The notes under the pieces: generated by a model
Seen by the model: the letters and a program-made list of their open reading frames with translations, nothing else
Database searches by the model: none
Told to the model about the DNA's origin: nothing
Source of the DNA: Zerene cesonia
Taxonomy: Eukaryota; Arthropoda; Insecta; Lepidoptera; Pieridae
Length of the DNA stretch: 64,000 nt
NCBI RefSeq assembly: GCF_012273895.1
Contig: NC_052116.1
Span: 7,750,001-7,814,000 of the forward strand
Direction: 5' to 3'
Program-made: the position numbers and the translations under genes
Shown: piece after piece, positions 1-13,184 of the stretch
Layout of the letters: each line of letters opens with the position of its first letter
How positions within the stretch are numbered: position 1 is the first letter of the stretch

Positions 1-391
1 GTGTATTTGGAATAACTAAAAAATTGGGTCATTCTAACTCTTAGTAAATTCAAAGATTGAATGCTTTATTATACTGAATGACTGACCAAATGTTTTATAC
101 ATGCTATAGCTATCACAAATGTAATTATAGCTGGTATTTTTGAATAATAAGGCCTTTTTACACGTGGAATCAAGAACTGTGTTAGTTCATTGTTTTTGTT
201 CATCCGTATACGTTTTATTCATCATGAATCCTGAACCTCTATGAAGAAACCTTTATGAAGTGCGGTGCAGAGAAGTTCATTCATGCGCAGCACCGACGGT
301 CAGCGTACGTACGGTCAGCAAGATACTAAATCCATCTTTTAAGTAATAATGTCATTGAATTATTTTAAACGTCGGATATAACTTGCGAATT

Positions 392-591
392 TCCTTCTAA
401 TATTATAAATGCGAAAGTTTGTAAGGATGTGTATGTGTTTGTTGCTCTTTCACGCAAAAACTACTGAACCGATTGCAATGAAATTTGGTATGTAGATAGC
501 TGGACAACTGGAATAATATATAGGCAACTTTTTATCCCGATATTCCTACGGGATACGGACTTACGCGGGTGAAACCTCGGGCCGTAGCTAG
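392..591 (+). mobile_element. Lep1-like non-autonomous Helitron
   Basis: It starts TCCTTCTAATATTATAAATG and ends CGTAGCTAG/T, about 200 bp. The internal block CGCAAAAACTACTGAACCG and the 3' CGGGATACGGACTTACGCGG are shared with the copies at 8148, 14180, 26699 and 60553. Confidence 0.7.
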
Positions 592-2204
592 TATATATGA
601 GTAAATGTCACTTGACGTACAAATGTCACCTTTCGTTACTTGACTAAGCGTTGAACTATCGAATCCTATAAAATGTCACGCCTCTTTGACGCAGCTCACA
701 CGTGGCGCATTCGTACGGATTGTACCTCAGTGTTCAAACATTGTTTACTCTATGTTCAGCCTAGCTAGTCTCACTGCTATAACCTAGTCTTTGTGACTGG
801 CTGGCTGGATTTGTTATCAACAGACTACATCAATTTGGCAGTTGTGTATTTAAGGATAGAATAATCTTATATCTACAGTTTTTTTTTCCTAAGCGTATTC
901 TGTGTCATCTTGGGGAGGCCTTGTGACTTTAGTAGTCTATGTACGCACCAGTCTCTCATAGTGCTATTCTTTGTTATGATTTCATGTTTTTATTACAACT
1001 ATAACCTCAAACTTTTATTTTTAATTCGGATATTTAGGGGTCTTTGCAAATCTTAAACCCTGCAGGTTAATTTATATGAAAATTTCATATCATTATTTGA
1101 TTACACAAAAGCAATAAAACTTTCATTTATTGATTAAATATTTATAGCTGGTATCATCTATAAATACAACATGCATCAAGGTATATGAGTAAATAAATAA
1201 TCAGATATATCGGAAAGCACTCTCGTACAAACACTGTTTATTTTGTTGCCAGCTATAACTTTGGAATATGCTTTAATTTTTTAGTGGCAGCCGCGGTGCT
1301 GCCAGATTTCTGCTATATGCATGCAATAGATGACTTTTATTTGGCAGCGCATTTATATAAATCTATATGAAGTATCGACGTTTAATATTAAACTATCTCA
1401 TGTACTGAATACCAATTGTTCATTAATGAAAAATATGAAAAGTCTCCAAGAACCAAAAAAATATTAAAATTCAATATTCAGTAATATTTAAATGAGTAAA
1501 ATAGAGTATAAAATATTTGTTTGACTGTATCATATTAAAATTTGCCTTGGGTTAAATATAATGCTAACTATAAACAGAATTTATTTTATTGTTGAGATAG
1601 GCGGTTTTCGCATTTTGTGCAATAAAAATTAACCAGTGATATTCTACAGTACTACTAAGAGCTACTATCAGAAAAAAAACGGTAAATATTTCCTAGTTGT
1701 GTAGATTTGTAATTATTAATTTTAACTTATTCATCTAATTGACTAACTAACACATAAAGTCGAATAAAGTTCTATTGACTATTGAAATATAAATGGTATT
1801 TTTGATTTTTTAATACATAAATACCAGAGCTTTGTTCAAAGTTTTCACTATACTGGACGAATATTGCGCTGCGAGCATTTTATTGAATTATGCCAGCGTT
1901 TCGCATTTGATAGTGAACACAATATTTTTACCGAAGCTGATTAATTTTAACGTGACAATTTTGATGCGCCGTTGAATACTTTGTTTCAATAGCAGTAAAA
2001 TTTATAACAAACTGTTCTAGAAAAATCTATACAATGTCGTCTTATCTATACTGTTTATATTAATATAAATTTCAAAAGTTTGTTTGATTGTTTCATAACT
2101 ATTGGTCCGATTTGAAAAATTTATTTCAATCTTATATACCTAGTCTTGCCATAAATATTGTAATAAAGAAAAAAGAAAATTGTTAACTGCAAATAACATT
2201 TATT
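592..2204. other. No gene seen; AT-rich
   Basis: Apart from the diverged repeat at 652-860 I see only AT-rich sequence with short frames. A small hairpin GGCAGC/GCTGCC at about 1287-1304 is the only GC-rich structure. Confidence 0.6.
652..860 (-). repeat. Diverged dispersed repeat, copy 1
   Basis: The minus strand carries GTTGATAACAAATCCAGCC, CAGTCACAAAGACTA, GTAAACAATGTTTGAACACT and CCGTACGAATGCGCCACGTG, in the same order as 62946-63120. Family unknown. Confidence 0.6.
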
Positions 2205-3204
2205 NNNNNNNNNNNNNNNNNNNNNNNNNNNNNNNNNNNNNNNNNNNNNNNNNNNNNNNNNNNNNNNNNNNNNNNNNNNNNNNNNNNNNNNNNNNNNNNN
2301 NNNNNNNNNNNNNNNNNNNNNNNNNNNNNNNNNNNNNNNNNNNNNNNNNNNNNNNNNNNNNNNNNNNNNNNNNNNNNNNNNNNNNNNNNNNNNNNNNNNN
2401 NNNNNNNNNNNNNNNNNNNNNNNNNNNNNNNNNNNNNNNNNNNNNNNNNNNNNNNNNNNNNNNNNNNNNNNNNNNNNNNNNNNNNNNNNNNNNNNNNNNN
2501 NNNNNNNNNNNNNNNNNNNNNNNNNNNNNNNNNNNNNNNNNNNNNNNNNNNNNNNNNNNNNNNNNNNNNNNNNNNNNNNNNNNNNNNNNNNNNNNNNNNN
2601 NNNNNNNNNNNNNNNNNNNNNNNNNNNNNNNNNNNNNNNNNNNNNNNNNNNNNNNNNNNNNNNNNNNNNNNNNNNNNNNNNNNNNNNNNNNNNNNNNNNN
2701 NNNNNNNNNNNNNNNNNNNNNNNNNNNNNNNNNNNNNNNNNNNNNNNNNNNNNNNNNNNNNNNNNNNNNNNNNNNNNNNNNNNNNNNNNNNNNNNNNNNN
2801 NNNNNNNNNNNNNNNNNNNNNNNNNNNNNNNNNNNNNNNNNNNNNNNNNNNNNNNNNNNNNNNNNNNNNNNNNNNNNNNNNNNNNNNNNNNNNNNNNNNN
2901 NNNNNNNNNNNNNNNNNNNNNNNNNNNNNNNNNNNNNNNNNNNNNNNNNNNNNNNNNNNNNNNNNNNNNNNNNNNNNNNNNNNNNNNNNNNNNNNNNNNN
3001 NNNNNNNNNNNNNNNNNNNNNNNNNNNNNNNNNNNNNNNNNNNNNNNNNNNNNNNNNNNNNNNNNNNNNNNNNNNNNNNNNNNNNNNNNNNNNNNNNNNN
3101 NNNNNNNNNNNNNNNNNNNNNNNNNNNNNNNNNNNNNNNNNNNNNNNNNNNNNNNNNNNNNNNNNNNNNNNNNNNNNNNNNNNNNNNNNNNNNNNNNNNN
3201 NNNN
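2205..3204. other. Scaffold gap of 1,000 N
   Basis: The run is exactly 1,000 N, a conventional placeholder, so its true length is unknown. The flanks (left ...AACATTTATT, right TGACAGATTC...) show no overlap or inverted match to each other. Confidence 0.97.
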
Positions 3205-4491
3205 TGACAGATTCGAAATTCAAATGTAATATTTTTTTATAATTAAGTGTAACAGTATTTATGGCCAGACTAAGTAGACTATTTATGGAAGAAGGTTATA
3301 TAACATTCACAATCTTCATCCAATGAATACATAATTTTTATGACCTAGATAACGTTGCTTAGTCCTTATTCGTTTTTATATAGCTGACCCTATTTTTCTC
3401 CCCATCCCCTCAAAGCATTTTGCGTTTGTATCTTAACACGAAGTATGTTCCATAAAAATACTCAACCAAAATAGCTTACCGAGTGCGATGTAGTTTTCTG
3501 TCAAAAGACTACTTTTCATATTACGTCCGCGTCGCATAAAACATGAACTGAACTTCTCAATGGAGGGTATACGTCAACTACAGTAATATGTTTTCATTTG
3601 CTATGCTGCGACTCCGTTCACATTATATTGTGACGATGTACTTACATTTTAATATATTTAAATTGCATCCACAGATACTTGGAAGGTAGATAAGTGATAT
3701 AATAAAAGCGTGGAATATATGAATATGTTTTATCAATAATTTATACTATTATAACGGTCTAGACGAATAAAAAATGTGATATGAGTTAGTATAAGTGTAT
3801 ATTTTTGAACTGAGCATGCAATGCAGATAAATTTTAATGTAGGTTTATGTTGACATACTCCAATAAAGACTGTATAATTTTTATATTTAATATTCAATAG
3901 TCTACGAATTTACGTATACAAGTATTTTTATATTATTTTTATGAAAGTAAAAATAACAAAATTTTGTAATATTCACTCTCCATTGTCTAGTCCAAAATTG
4001 AAGTGTATAATCGGATGATTCTAAAGCTAAATTAAACCAAAATGTCTTCCATCTAACAAACACGAACTCTCGTTTACATAAAATTGAAACGTCCAAAATA
4101 ATTAAATCGTTAAAAGTGTCGTGTCGAGAGGGTGTAAACGGGACGCAATCTGTTTGTTTGCTTGCTTTGAGCGTCGACACCATCGTATTTGCTTTTTATT
4201 CCGATTCTACAGACAACCTTACACTGGATTGCAAATAGGGAAAATAAATATGAAGCCAGACTGGAGATAAATATCAACGGCAGTTTCAATGCATTTACGG
4301 TGCTGCGAATATATTTTGGGCTTATACTTTTGAATAATATTCATATCTTTTATGGAATTTGATACAATACTTATTTTTGCCCAATGTAACTAATACATAG
4401 TGTGAAGAATCAATATTTTTATTGAAACCTTTTCAACCAACTGCTGGTTTGATTATAAATTAAAAAAGTGGTGTTAGTTACACTATTATAC
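3205..4491. other. No gene seen
   Basis: AT-rich DNA after the first gap. The 93-codon minus frame at 3902-4183 has no recognisable domain, and its high Phe/Trp/Ile content is typical of chance frames. Confidence 0.55.
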
Positions 4492-4673
4492 TCTATATAA
4501 CTCAAGAACGGATTAACCGATTTGGCAAAAAAATTGTGCAGAGGTAGCTTAGAACCCGGAGACGACATATTAAAGTTTTTATCCCGTAAATCCCGCGGGA
4601 GGGAACATGCGAGTAAAACCCCGGGTCTATATTTCCTGCGACTACGCAGGCAAAGCCGCCAGCAGAAAGCTAG
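4492..4673 (+). mobile_element. Helitron-like element, family 5
   Basis: TCTATATAACTCAAGAACGG, then TTTTTATCCCGTAAATCCCG, CGGGAGGGAACATGCG and the end GCCAGCAGAAAGCTAG/T. No other full copy here. Confidence 0.6.
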
Positions 4674-5459
4674 TTGATAATATATTAGTAACTCTTTTTC
4701 ATATTTTTTAAATAATACTCCTATACCTACCTACTACTTCATACTAATAATATTTTAGATTTTCTGAATATGATGTATGGATCTTTATTACTGTATCATG
4801 TAGAAAGAAACACATGATCAGATGTACAAGCAAACTCAACAAAGTCACCCACTTCAATACCTATATTATTTTTATTATGTTTACATCTCCGTATGTAGAT
4901 ATGGTATCTTTTACTGCTATTAGTATTTAGCTATTTCACTCAATTACTACGCAAAGGTTCGCATTTATACACAGCATTGTTTCTCGAATAATTCCATCAA
5001 TATATTGGAAATCATCCAAGACCATACAATGTTCATATAGTGATTTCATCTGTAATTAAAGTTACGTTCCGTATCGAAACAAAGGTTGGGGAAATTACAT
5101 TGGTTGTGCATCTTATCTTGATATGTACTTAACTCAAGATGAAACTAGTTCCAGGGAACCAGTTTGGCGCGTGTATCTAATTAGGTATTAGTTAAGAACT
5201 TAAAGTAAAATTACATAATATTATAACGAATGCTGTGACACTATTTTTACTTTTATTATCGGTACATAAAGAATATTTTAATGTATAGCACAAACACTCT
5301 AATTTTAAGATCTTAAAGTCAAATAAATAATGAATCTCATAATCATATGTAGACGATTATCAAAAACAATATCAACTTCCTTAGTGAGCTTTTTTCGCTT
5401 TTTTATGTTAAAGCACTTTCGAATAGATCTTAAAATCTAATAATCTAATTCAAAAACGT

Positions 5460-5692
5460 GAAAACATCTTATATTAGGTACCTTTTCACGTTTTTTTTTT
5501 AAACGAGATTCTCCATAGACATAGAACCTCGTTACTTCGGGGCAGTAGCAAGGTTATACCAGACTCCTAATAGGAGTCGTAAACCTTATTAGGGCATAAT
5601 TCGGCGCAAGTGATAAGTAGTCCCTGGGATCTCCGTTAGGACGGTCACGCATGGTCCACAGTACGGTAGCACGCTCAATGTTCACAGCCCCA
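5460..5692. other. GC-richer, repeat-like stretch
   Basis: Contains AACCTCGTTACTTCGGGGCA, GACTCCTAATAGGAGTC (a short palindrome) and ATCTCCGTTAGGACGGTCAC. Its composition differs from the surroundings and it abuts a retroposon, so a repeat is likely; no second copy is in the window. Confidence 0.4.
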
Positions 5693-5940
5693 CATTTTTT
5701 TTATGTCATCATCGGCAATGGTAGTGGGATTTGGTGGGTCGCCTCATGGTAATCGCTACCACCGCCCATGAACATTTGGAGAGGCGTAAGGTCAATTGCA
5801 GACCTTACACCTCTACAAATGGATTACCGACTTTAAATTGGGAAGGGATTAAGAAAGTATTGGCGAGAGGAATAAAGTAAAGGACTGGGAAGGGTAAGGA
5901 AAAGAATATGGACATCCACATACCGCAACTTCACGCTTGA
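5693..5940 (-). mobile_element. ATGACATAA-type retroposon copy
   Basis: On the plus strand it starts with a T run and ATGTCATCA, then CACCGCCCATGAACATTTGG, then a purine-rich stretch GGAAGGG...GGTAAGGAAAAG, ending near TTCACGC. It belongs to the most abundant family in this window. Confidence 0.7.
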
Positions 5941-6101
5941 TCTGATTCAAATATGCCAAAAGAATTCGGGAATAACAATTCTTGGAACGTTGCTATAACA
6001 TACACTACATTACCTACAGTTGATAGTCTATTTAATTTTCTAGAATTGCTAGCATTCTATACCCGCAAAATCAATGTTATTATTGAATACATATATTACA
6101 A

Positions 6102-6175
6102 TTAGACTACAGGCCCATATAGAAAAAATTACGGGTCATTTGAACCACCAGGTGACCTATCTAGAACGATATAAG
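6102..6175 (+). repeat. Left arm of 74-bp perfect inverted repeat
   Basis: It runs from TTAGACTACAGGCCCATATA to CTAGAACGATATAAG and equals the reverse complement of 7179-7252 without mismatch. A TA dinucleotide lies at the outer edge of both arms, which could be a mariner-like TA target duplication with TIR GACTACAGGCCC. Confidence 0.9.
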
Positions 6176-6177
6176 GG

Positions 6178-7177
6178 NNNNNNNNNNNNNNNNNNNNNNN
6201 NNNNNNNNNNNNNNNNNNNNNNNNNNNNNNNNNNNNNNNNNNNNNNNNNNNNNNNNNNNNNNNNNNNNNNNNNNNNNNNNNNNNNNNNNNNNNNNNNNNN
6301 NNNNNNNNNNNNNNNNNNNNNNNNNNNNNNNNNNNNNNNNNNNNNNNNNNNNNNNNNNNNNNNNNNNNNNNNNNNNNNNNNNNNNNNNNNNNNNNNNNNN
6401 NNNNNNNNNNNNNNNNNNNNNNNNNNNNNNNNNNNNNNNNNNNNNNNNNNNNNNNNNNNNNNNNNNNNNNNNNNNNNNNNNNNNNNNNNNNNNNNNNNNN
6501 NNNNNNNNNNNNNNNNNNNNNNNNNNNNNNNNNNNNNNNNNNNNNNNNNNNNNNNNNNNNNNNNNNNNNNNNNNNNNNNNNNNNNNNNNNNNNNNNNNNN
6601 NNNNNNNNNNNNNNNNNNNNNNNNNNNNNNNNNNNNNNNNNNNNNNNNNNNNNNNNNNNNNNNNNNNNNNNNNNNNNNNNNNNNNNNNNNNNNNNNNNNN
6701 NNNNNNNNNNNNNNNNNNNNNNNNNNNNNNNNNNNNNNNNNNNNNNNNNNNNNNNNNNNNNNNNNNNNNNNNNNNNNNNNNNNNNNNNNNNNNNNNNNNN
6801 NNNNNNNNNNNNNNNNNNNNNNNNNNNNNNNNNNNNNNNNNNNNNNNNNNNNNNNNNNNNNNNNNNNNNNNNNNNNNNNNNNNNNNNNNNNNNNNNNNNN
6901 NNNNNNNNNNNNNNNNNNNNNNNNNNNNNNNNNNNNNNNNNNNNNNNNNNNNNNNNNNNNNNNNNNNNNNNNNNNNNNNNNNNNNNNNNNNNNNNNNNNN
7001 NNNNNNNNNNNNNNNNNNNNNNNNNNNNNNNNNNNNNNNNNNNNNNNNNNNNNNNNNNNNNNNNNNNNNNNNNNNNNNNNNNNNNNNNNNNNNNNNNNNN
7101 NNNNNNNNNNNNNNNNNNNNNNNNNNNNNNNNNNNNNNNNNNNNNNNNNNNNNNNNNNNNNNNNNNNNNNNNNNNNN
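6178..7177. other. Scaffold gap of 1,000 N flanked by inverted repeats
   Basis: The run is exactly 1,000 N. The bases next to it on each side are perfect reverse complements of each other over 74 bp, so the gap sits inside a palindrome or a terminal-inverted-repeat element. Confidence 0.97.
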
Positions 7178-7178
7178 T

Positions 7179-7252
7179 CTTATATCGTTCTAGATAGGTC
7201 ACCTGGTGGTTCAAATGACCCGTAATTTTTTCTATATGGGCCTGTAGTCTAA
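7179..7252 (-). repeat. Right arm of 74-bp perfect inverted repeat
   Basis: This is the reverse complement of 6102-6175. Sequence outside the arm (AATAATGAAGG) does not match the outer left flank, so the palindrome stops at this edge. Confidence 0.9.
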
Positions 7253-7567
7253 ATAATGAAGGTTGAAACTCAAACTGTTTGTTTGCAAATTTGCTTATTT
7301 CAAGTTGTTAATATAATTTTGTTTGGCCTGTTCCATCGAAATCGCGCGAAATATTTTATGTATTCAAAACGTCCATTGAAATATTACATTTTTTAGGCCT
7401 TAGTGTGTTTTACTCAGACTGCGTTACTTCTAAACTAACTGCGTAGTAACTGCGTTTTTGTAGGAGGGTATTCGTGCAAAATCGAATTGTTAAAAAGTAT
7501 GCAATAACCATTTTTTAACAAAAATTGAACCGAAACCTATTCTCAATGTTGGGAGTTAAGCACGATT

Positions 7568-7750
7568 CTGCACGAATTCGGCCAGCTCACGCCGGGGAAG
7601 TACCACACCCCCACAGATAACGACGAAAAGTGTTTCGTACTGTGAGTGGGGGGAACTGGAGGCCCGTTACCTTTTCCTCATCCTTCCCAGTCCGTTCCTT
7701 TTTTCCAGCCTTCTGTCCAATCCTTTCGCTACCCGGCCCTACACGGCCCC
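7568..7750 (+). mobile_element. ATGACATAA-type retroposon, 5' part
   Basis: The 5' block GCCGGGGAAGTACCACAC, then TTTCGTACTGTGAGTGGGG, then the pyrimidine-rich CCTTTTCCTCATCCTTCCCAG. The 3' half is absent. Confidence 0.65.
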
Positions 7751-8147
7751 ATGGCCGTGGATACCTATGAAAACTTTCCCCACTATAAAACCATAAGTAG
7801 TTGTAATCAAACATTATTATTTATTTTATTGATCATGTTCGACGTGGGTGAAAGCGTGGAACACAGCTAATTGATTATAAAGTAGTTAAACTTACTAAAC
7901 TTACACAGAATCTAGTCTCATTTGGTAATTGGAACAAAATTAATATTAATTTTAGTTTTCCGAATAGCGCAAGCAACTTTGTACAAATATAATTTGGCAG
8001 TGCAGCACGGCCATAACGTTTAAAATGGATAGGAAGTGAGTGAGGTTACGGTATAGTATGTACCATATTTGCTTAATCATGTTTATTCATACATTTCATT
8101 ATTTTATCTTGTAATTGTTATTTGTGGACCAGAGTGTATTGTGGTAA

Positions 8148-8347
8148 TCCTACTAATATTATAAATGCGAAAGTTTGTAAGGATGTGTGTGTGTTTGATG
8201 CTCTTTCATGAAAAAAGTGCTGAACCGACTGCAATGAAATTTGATACGTAGACAGGTGGACAGTTGGAATAACATACAGGCAACTTTTTATCCCGATATT
8301 CCTATGGGATACGGAGTCATGTGGGTGAAACCGCGGGGCGCAGCTAG
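8148..8347 (+). mobile_element. Lep1-like non-autonomous Helitron
   Basis: A/TCCTACTAATATTATAAATG at the start and GGGGCGCAGCTAG/T at the end; insertion between A and T as for Helitrons. A short GC stretch near the 3' end (GTGGGTGAAACCGCGG) is typical. Confidence 0.75.
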
Positions 8348-10194
8348 TATGATATAACTGAAACATGGAATATTGGCCTAATTTTATTTCAAGCTTAAGA
8401 AACTGTAAAAATAGCTGATATGTTTTTTTTGTATTTAATTTTTTATTGTAATAACAATTTTTAAGGTGAACAGTATCTTGGTACAGGAAATATAATTGCT
8501 TGTTCTGAGTGGATTGACTGGAAGACCCCATTCTTACGTGACAAGGGCGCCCTCTGGTCTAGATTAGTTTTAAGTTTTTTTTAAGGATTTTTTATGAACG
8601 CCATTGTTTGGAATATGAAAATATTTCACTTGTGCGATTCTGAGAAACGTGTCGCTATACAAGAAAAATTTAATTGTAAATAAATAAATAAACAAAATAT
8701 TAAATAAATAAGTTCAATAATTATTATTTAGTTTCGGCTAAACACATTCTTTGACTTATAACTTGATTTTATTCAACTTGACTATTTACCTCGATATGAA
8801 GACTTATATATTATACCTTATTTCTACTAACTATTATACTTTATTTCTAATATAATAAAAACATAAGTCGAATTTTGGCAAAACTTCTAAGTGCAAAAAA
8901 ATACGATTACAAGACGCTAAGATGTTGCCAGTAGCGGCAAAAACGCGCCGAAAATAGGATGAAAAATGTGATTTGAGGCTTACAATGACCCTTTTATGAA
9001 AAATCTGATTTAGAAACATAATTTAGAATTTAGGTTCTAGCTGTGGAAATTGCTTCGCAGTCATTGAAATGATTAAAATAAAGGTGATCTATTAGTTTGT
9101 TTTTTCTATGCCCTCTTATTGAAACAGATTACCTATATAATTCTATAGACCATAATAAACACTCGTATATTTATAAGATTAGAACGAAAAACGTGTATTG
9201 TATCTGTTTCTTTATAAGTATCTCTTTAGTGTGTACAGTTTGTTTAGTTTTTTTTAACTATAACCATTTTTATATCTTCTTGTTGTTGTTTCAGGATAAT
9301 AAGAGAAACTCTTTAAATCATTGTGTGGTTACCGATATTTGTTAGTTATATTTAAAGTGGGACAAAATCAAGTAAAAAGGAGTAAATACAACGGTACAGG
9401 TGAAGCTTATAAAAGCGTTAACACGTTACACATACAGAAAATTATTCAATTGAAACCTTGAATAATATATGAAAGAGAGTTTACCTTCAATTTTTAGATC
9501 AGGCTAGTGCTCAGTCACTTTAATGATTCGTTAAGATATTTTAAAAGATTAGCTAGGTCCTTTAAAATTCAATAAATGTATATATTTATTATTAAATGGT
9601 TATACGAAAAAAAACAAAATCTATAATAAAATCAATTTAACTCAAGTGATATAGAAACAAATAAGAATTTAGTTTAAAAATTGTTCAAATGATTTATAAG
9701 TAAAAACGTTGATCACGAAGCCTTTTAAACATTGACTTATATCGTGCTATTGGTCTGAGAATTTTCTAGAAAATGTTCTTAACTAAAACAAAATATCATT
9801 TTCACAAGCTCCTTATACAACGCTCATATGGTTCCGACCAATAAATAACGGAATAACTAAACAATAGTAACGATAGAGTATAATAACGATTTCCGGAACG
9901 ATTTCCCCATACCTATTCGACATAAAACTTGGCCACTAAGAATAAGATAGTGTCCTCTATAAGGAAGACCCAAATTAAGGTCCCATAATAGTTCTTATCT
10001 TTGATAAATTGCAATGAGAACGACGACTATAATAGTCGGTTATTATAATTTAAAGGAGTAAATTATGTAAGTATGATTTTGGTTATTTTGAGAATAATGC
10101 CATCGTCAATTTTGGTTGGTTACTCTAAATATCGGCCTTTAATAAACATTACATAAGAAATATAGTGTTATATGTTATTATTTTTATGCTTGGT
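8348..10194. other. No gene seen; AT-rich
   Basis: Only short frames, none with a recognisable motif. Confidence 0.6.
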
Positions 10195-10362
10195 GCGGAG
10201 ACGTATATACTTTACCTTACCCTTCCTCTGTCAATCCTTTCCTAATACCTTTCCAATTTAAGGCAATCTATTTGGTGAGACATAAGGTCTGCAATCGAGT
10301 GTCTTGAGTAGTGGTAGCACCTACCATTATGCGATCATTGCCAACGATGACATAAAAAAAAT
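10195..10362 (+). mobile_element. ATGACATAA-type retroposon, 3' part
   Basis: Pyrimidine-rich segment, then GGTAGCACCTACCATTATGC and the terminal GATGACATAAAAAAA. Confidence 0.65.
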
Positions 10363-10967
10363 ATCATAGAATTTGCTTAGCTTTCCGACCAGTTTTGCTT
10401 ATGTGGTCAAAACAAGTTCCCATGGGGATGAGATGTTCACCGCAGTTAAAAGTACATACATATTATTTTATTTAGTATCTTTCCCGAAATACCACTTCAA
10501 ATTACATATATTGTATACATGGTATGTATATATAATATAACTTAACTAACTATACTAACTGTTATATATACTCACTGATAACATAAGCCATTGTACTCGT
10601 CATTTTTATTTTATTTAACGTTAAATCTATCATATATCAAAAAAGTCGAATCACTGTTTTAAACTACCTTCATTCAAGCTCGAAACGTTCATAAATTTTT
10701 GGTTAAAAAGCATGATTTCTATAGCCAGAAACGTATTATTTACAGCATAAACGTAAGTTATTGCTCCCACGGGCGAACGTGCATAAAGTTCGCTTCATAT
10801 TGTTAGCTCTGTTTAAACTAAGATAGATAAACCCGAGAGATTTTATTGAAGAATTGTATGGAGTTATGATTAATGGACTAATGGAATGGGTATTCCTTTA
10901 TTTGCCCAGAAAATCGTTCGATGAAGCGTTCAACCAGAAAACGTTCTGGTCATCATCTTTTAGATGG

Positions 10968-11195
10968 CTAGCTTTTGTTCCGCGGTTTCACATGCGTAGT
11001 TAAAAGAAAGGAAACAAAGTCTGGGGTTTCCTGCGCTTAGTACCCGTTCCCGTAGGTTTTCCAGGATATAAATTGTCCTATGTCTTTTCTTGGGTCTTAA
11101 ACCATATCTGTACCAAATCGATACACCGGTTTAGGCCTGAAGAAGAAACAAACAAACGGGCATACCGACAGAGTTACTTACTAAAAAAAATAGAT
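10968..11195 (-). mobile_element. Degraded Helitron-like element
   Basis: CTAG at 10968, TTCCGCGGTTTCACATGCG, ACCCGTTCCCGTAGG, ACCAAATCGATACACCGGTT, GAAACAAACAAACGGGC. Confidence 0.5.
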
Positions 11196-12287
11196 TGTAT
11201 ATTGAGTAACAACATATTCATTTAATACAATTCCGACACGACACAGATATGATGTAGAAGTACGAATTTATTAGAATTAATGATTATTTGAACTTCGCGT
11301 ACTTCTCGTATTGAGGTCACAAAGGCAGTCTATGCGGATAGTTACTCGAATAAACAGGCTATTGTCCGTTTATTGGAAGAACTTGACTGTAAAGGTCAAT
11401 GGTAAATGATTAGTTTAGTACACCTAAAGACTTCTCAGCTATAGCTTCTAACGACTCTCACATATTCTCTGCGTGAATTGCTATAAAACATGCATTTAAC
11501 ACATCAGCTATTTCATGAAGTGAGGAGCTTCGGCCATCTAATATTTTTTGATGTTTTACCAGCGACTTGATTGCGTGGTTAAAGGAAATTAATAACAGCG
11601 CCATCTAACGAAATTTTTGAAGACATTTACGAATGCATAATTTAACTTTCTTAAGGAATTTAATAGAAAATAAGACGTTTCTATGTTGTAAAAAGTATTG
11701 CGTTACTCTCTAGCCTCGTGTCTACCTCCAGACACAAAATCATGCCTGAAAATATGTAATGTATGACTTTATTTATTACATTATTAGATTATGTTTTGTG
11801 GATGTAATTAAATGTGTGGAGGAACTGGCAATCCAAATGTCGGAGGGACCGATAATAATCAGTACCGAGTTGTACGGAGATATACTTACTGTGTTTGTGT
11901 AGGTAAAAATGTTTTTTCTTTCTTCTTCCTATTTAATTTCAAAACATTAAAACGCGAATACTAAATTTTTAACTCGCCTAACTACAATCGTATGAAAAAT
12001 CGCCTAACGCTCTCCAATCCCGGTTTATATCATACTATAAACATACTTATCTTAATTTTCACTGTTATCATCTGAAGCCCCATTCCACCGTTCAAGCGCT
12101 TCCCCATTGGTTCGCTTTAAGATTATTACGCCTGTTTACTTTTCCTACGCTAAAACGAAAATACTGTCCGAATCCCAGATGAGTTGCGAAAATAAATTTT
12201 TACCGGTCCTCAGATGGAATAAGAATAAGGTTTTTGTGGAATTTTTTACATCGTACAATCTGGGAGAGTATTGCGGAGTTCTCTGTA
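11196..12287. other. No gene seen
   Basis: AT-rich DNA between a degraded Helitron-like element and a retroposon. No exon-like motif found on either strand. Confidence 0.55.
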
Positions 12288-12545
12288 GTTTTTTTTTTAT
12301 TATGTCATAGCGGGCAACTGAGCTGGTGGTTTGCCTGATGGCAAACGATCACCACCGCCCATGAACATTCGCAAAGGTAGTGCCTCTGCGAATGCGCTGC
12401 CCGCTTTTAGTGGGTAAGGGAAAAGGAACGGATTCATGACAGGAAAGAAGGAATGGACTGGGATGGGTGAGGAAAAGGAAATAGGCCTCCGGCTCCCCCA
12501 CTCACCGTACGAAACACAGTGGCATGCCACTATTTCACGCCGGTT
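12288..12545 (-). mobile_element. ATGACATAA-type retroposon, good copy
   Basis: The plus strand reads TTTTTTATTATGTCATAGCG, then GGGCAACTGAGCTGGTGG, CACCACCGCCCATGAACATT, GCGAATGCGCTGCCCGC, GGACTGGGATGGGTGAGG, then CCCCCACTCACCGTACGAAA and CTATTTCACGCCGG. It is nearly complete and very similar to 16350-16553. Confidence 0.75.
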
Positions 12546-13184
12546 TTCTCTGTAGTGTATCAGTTTGTTTAGAACGTTTGGAACGCATGGATTTTAATTA
12601 TACGTACACACTTTATATGAAAAAAGGTATTATAGATACGCATTATTTATATACATTTATTTATTTACACACCAATTATTAAGACACAATGTGTCCAAAT
12701 CGTAAGTTCGTTTATTAATTTCGGCAAAAATGAAGCCGAAATAAATTTTTGATGCCAATAACTCTGCTTATTGTTTCGGCAATGATTTATTAGCTAGTTA
12801 TGAGGGTGTTTTCAATAGTTGAGCGCCGGTTTATTGTGGACTTATTACGTATAAAAGGCTGTTTGTACTGTTTGCCATTTGCTTTTTGTTATAAAATTTA
12901 TTATCGCTCAGTTTTAGTTATGATTGGCTTTGTTTTTTGATGGAAATATTTTGTCCCTTGGTAGATTATACTGCGCTAGGAAACTTTTAATGTAAAAAAA
13001 CCGTTGTTAATATTCTTCTTAAGAAATCCACTAAATGCCAGTTTCACGAAGACTCTTCAATGTTTTTAACTTCTAATAATAATTTTTAATACATAATTTC
13101 TTGATAAAATACCTATAAGTTGTATTCAAGATAAGAATCAAAAATATTCATGCATTTATAAATAAACACTCCATTTTGTTAGTT

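Noticed and set aside
2180..3229. Open frames of about 350 codons
   Set aside because: They run through 1,000 N and contain no real codons.
6074..7225. Open frames on both strands of about 360-380 codons
   Set aside because: Artefact of the N run and of the flanking inverted repeat.
8118..8531. 137-codon minus-strand frame
   Set aside because: Covers a Lep1-like Helitron; the translated part is the reversed element.
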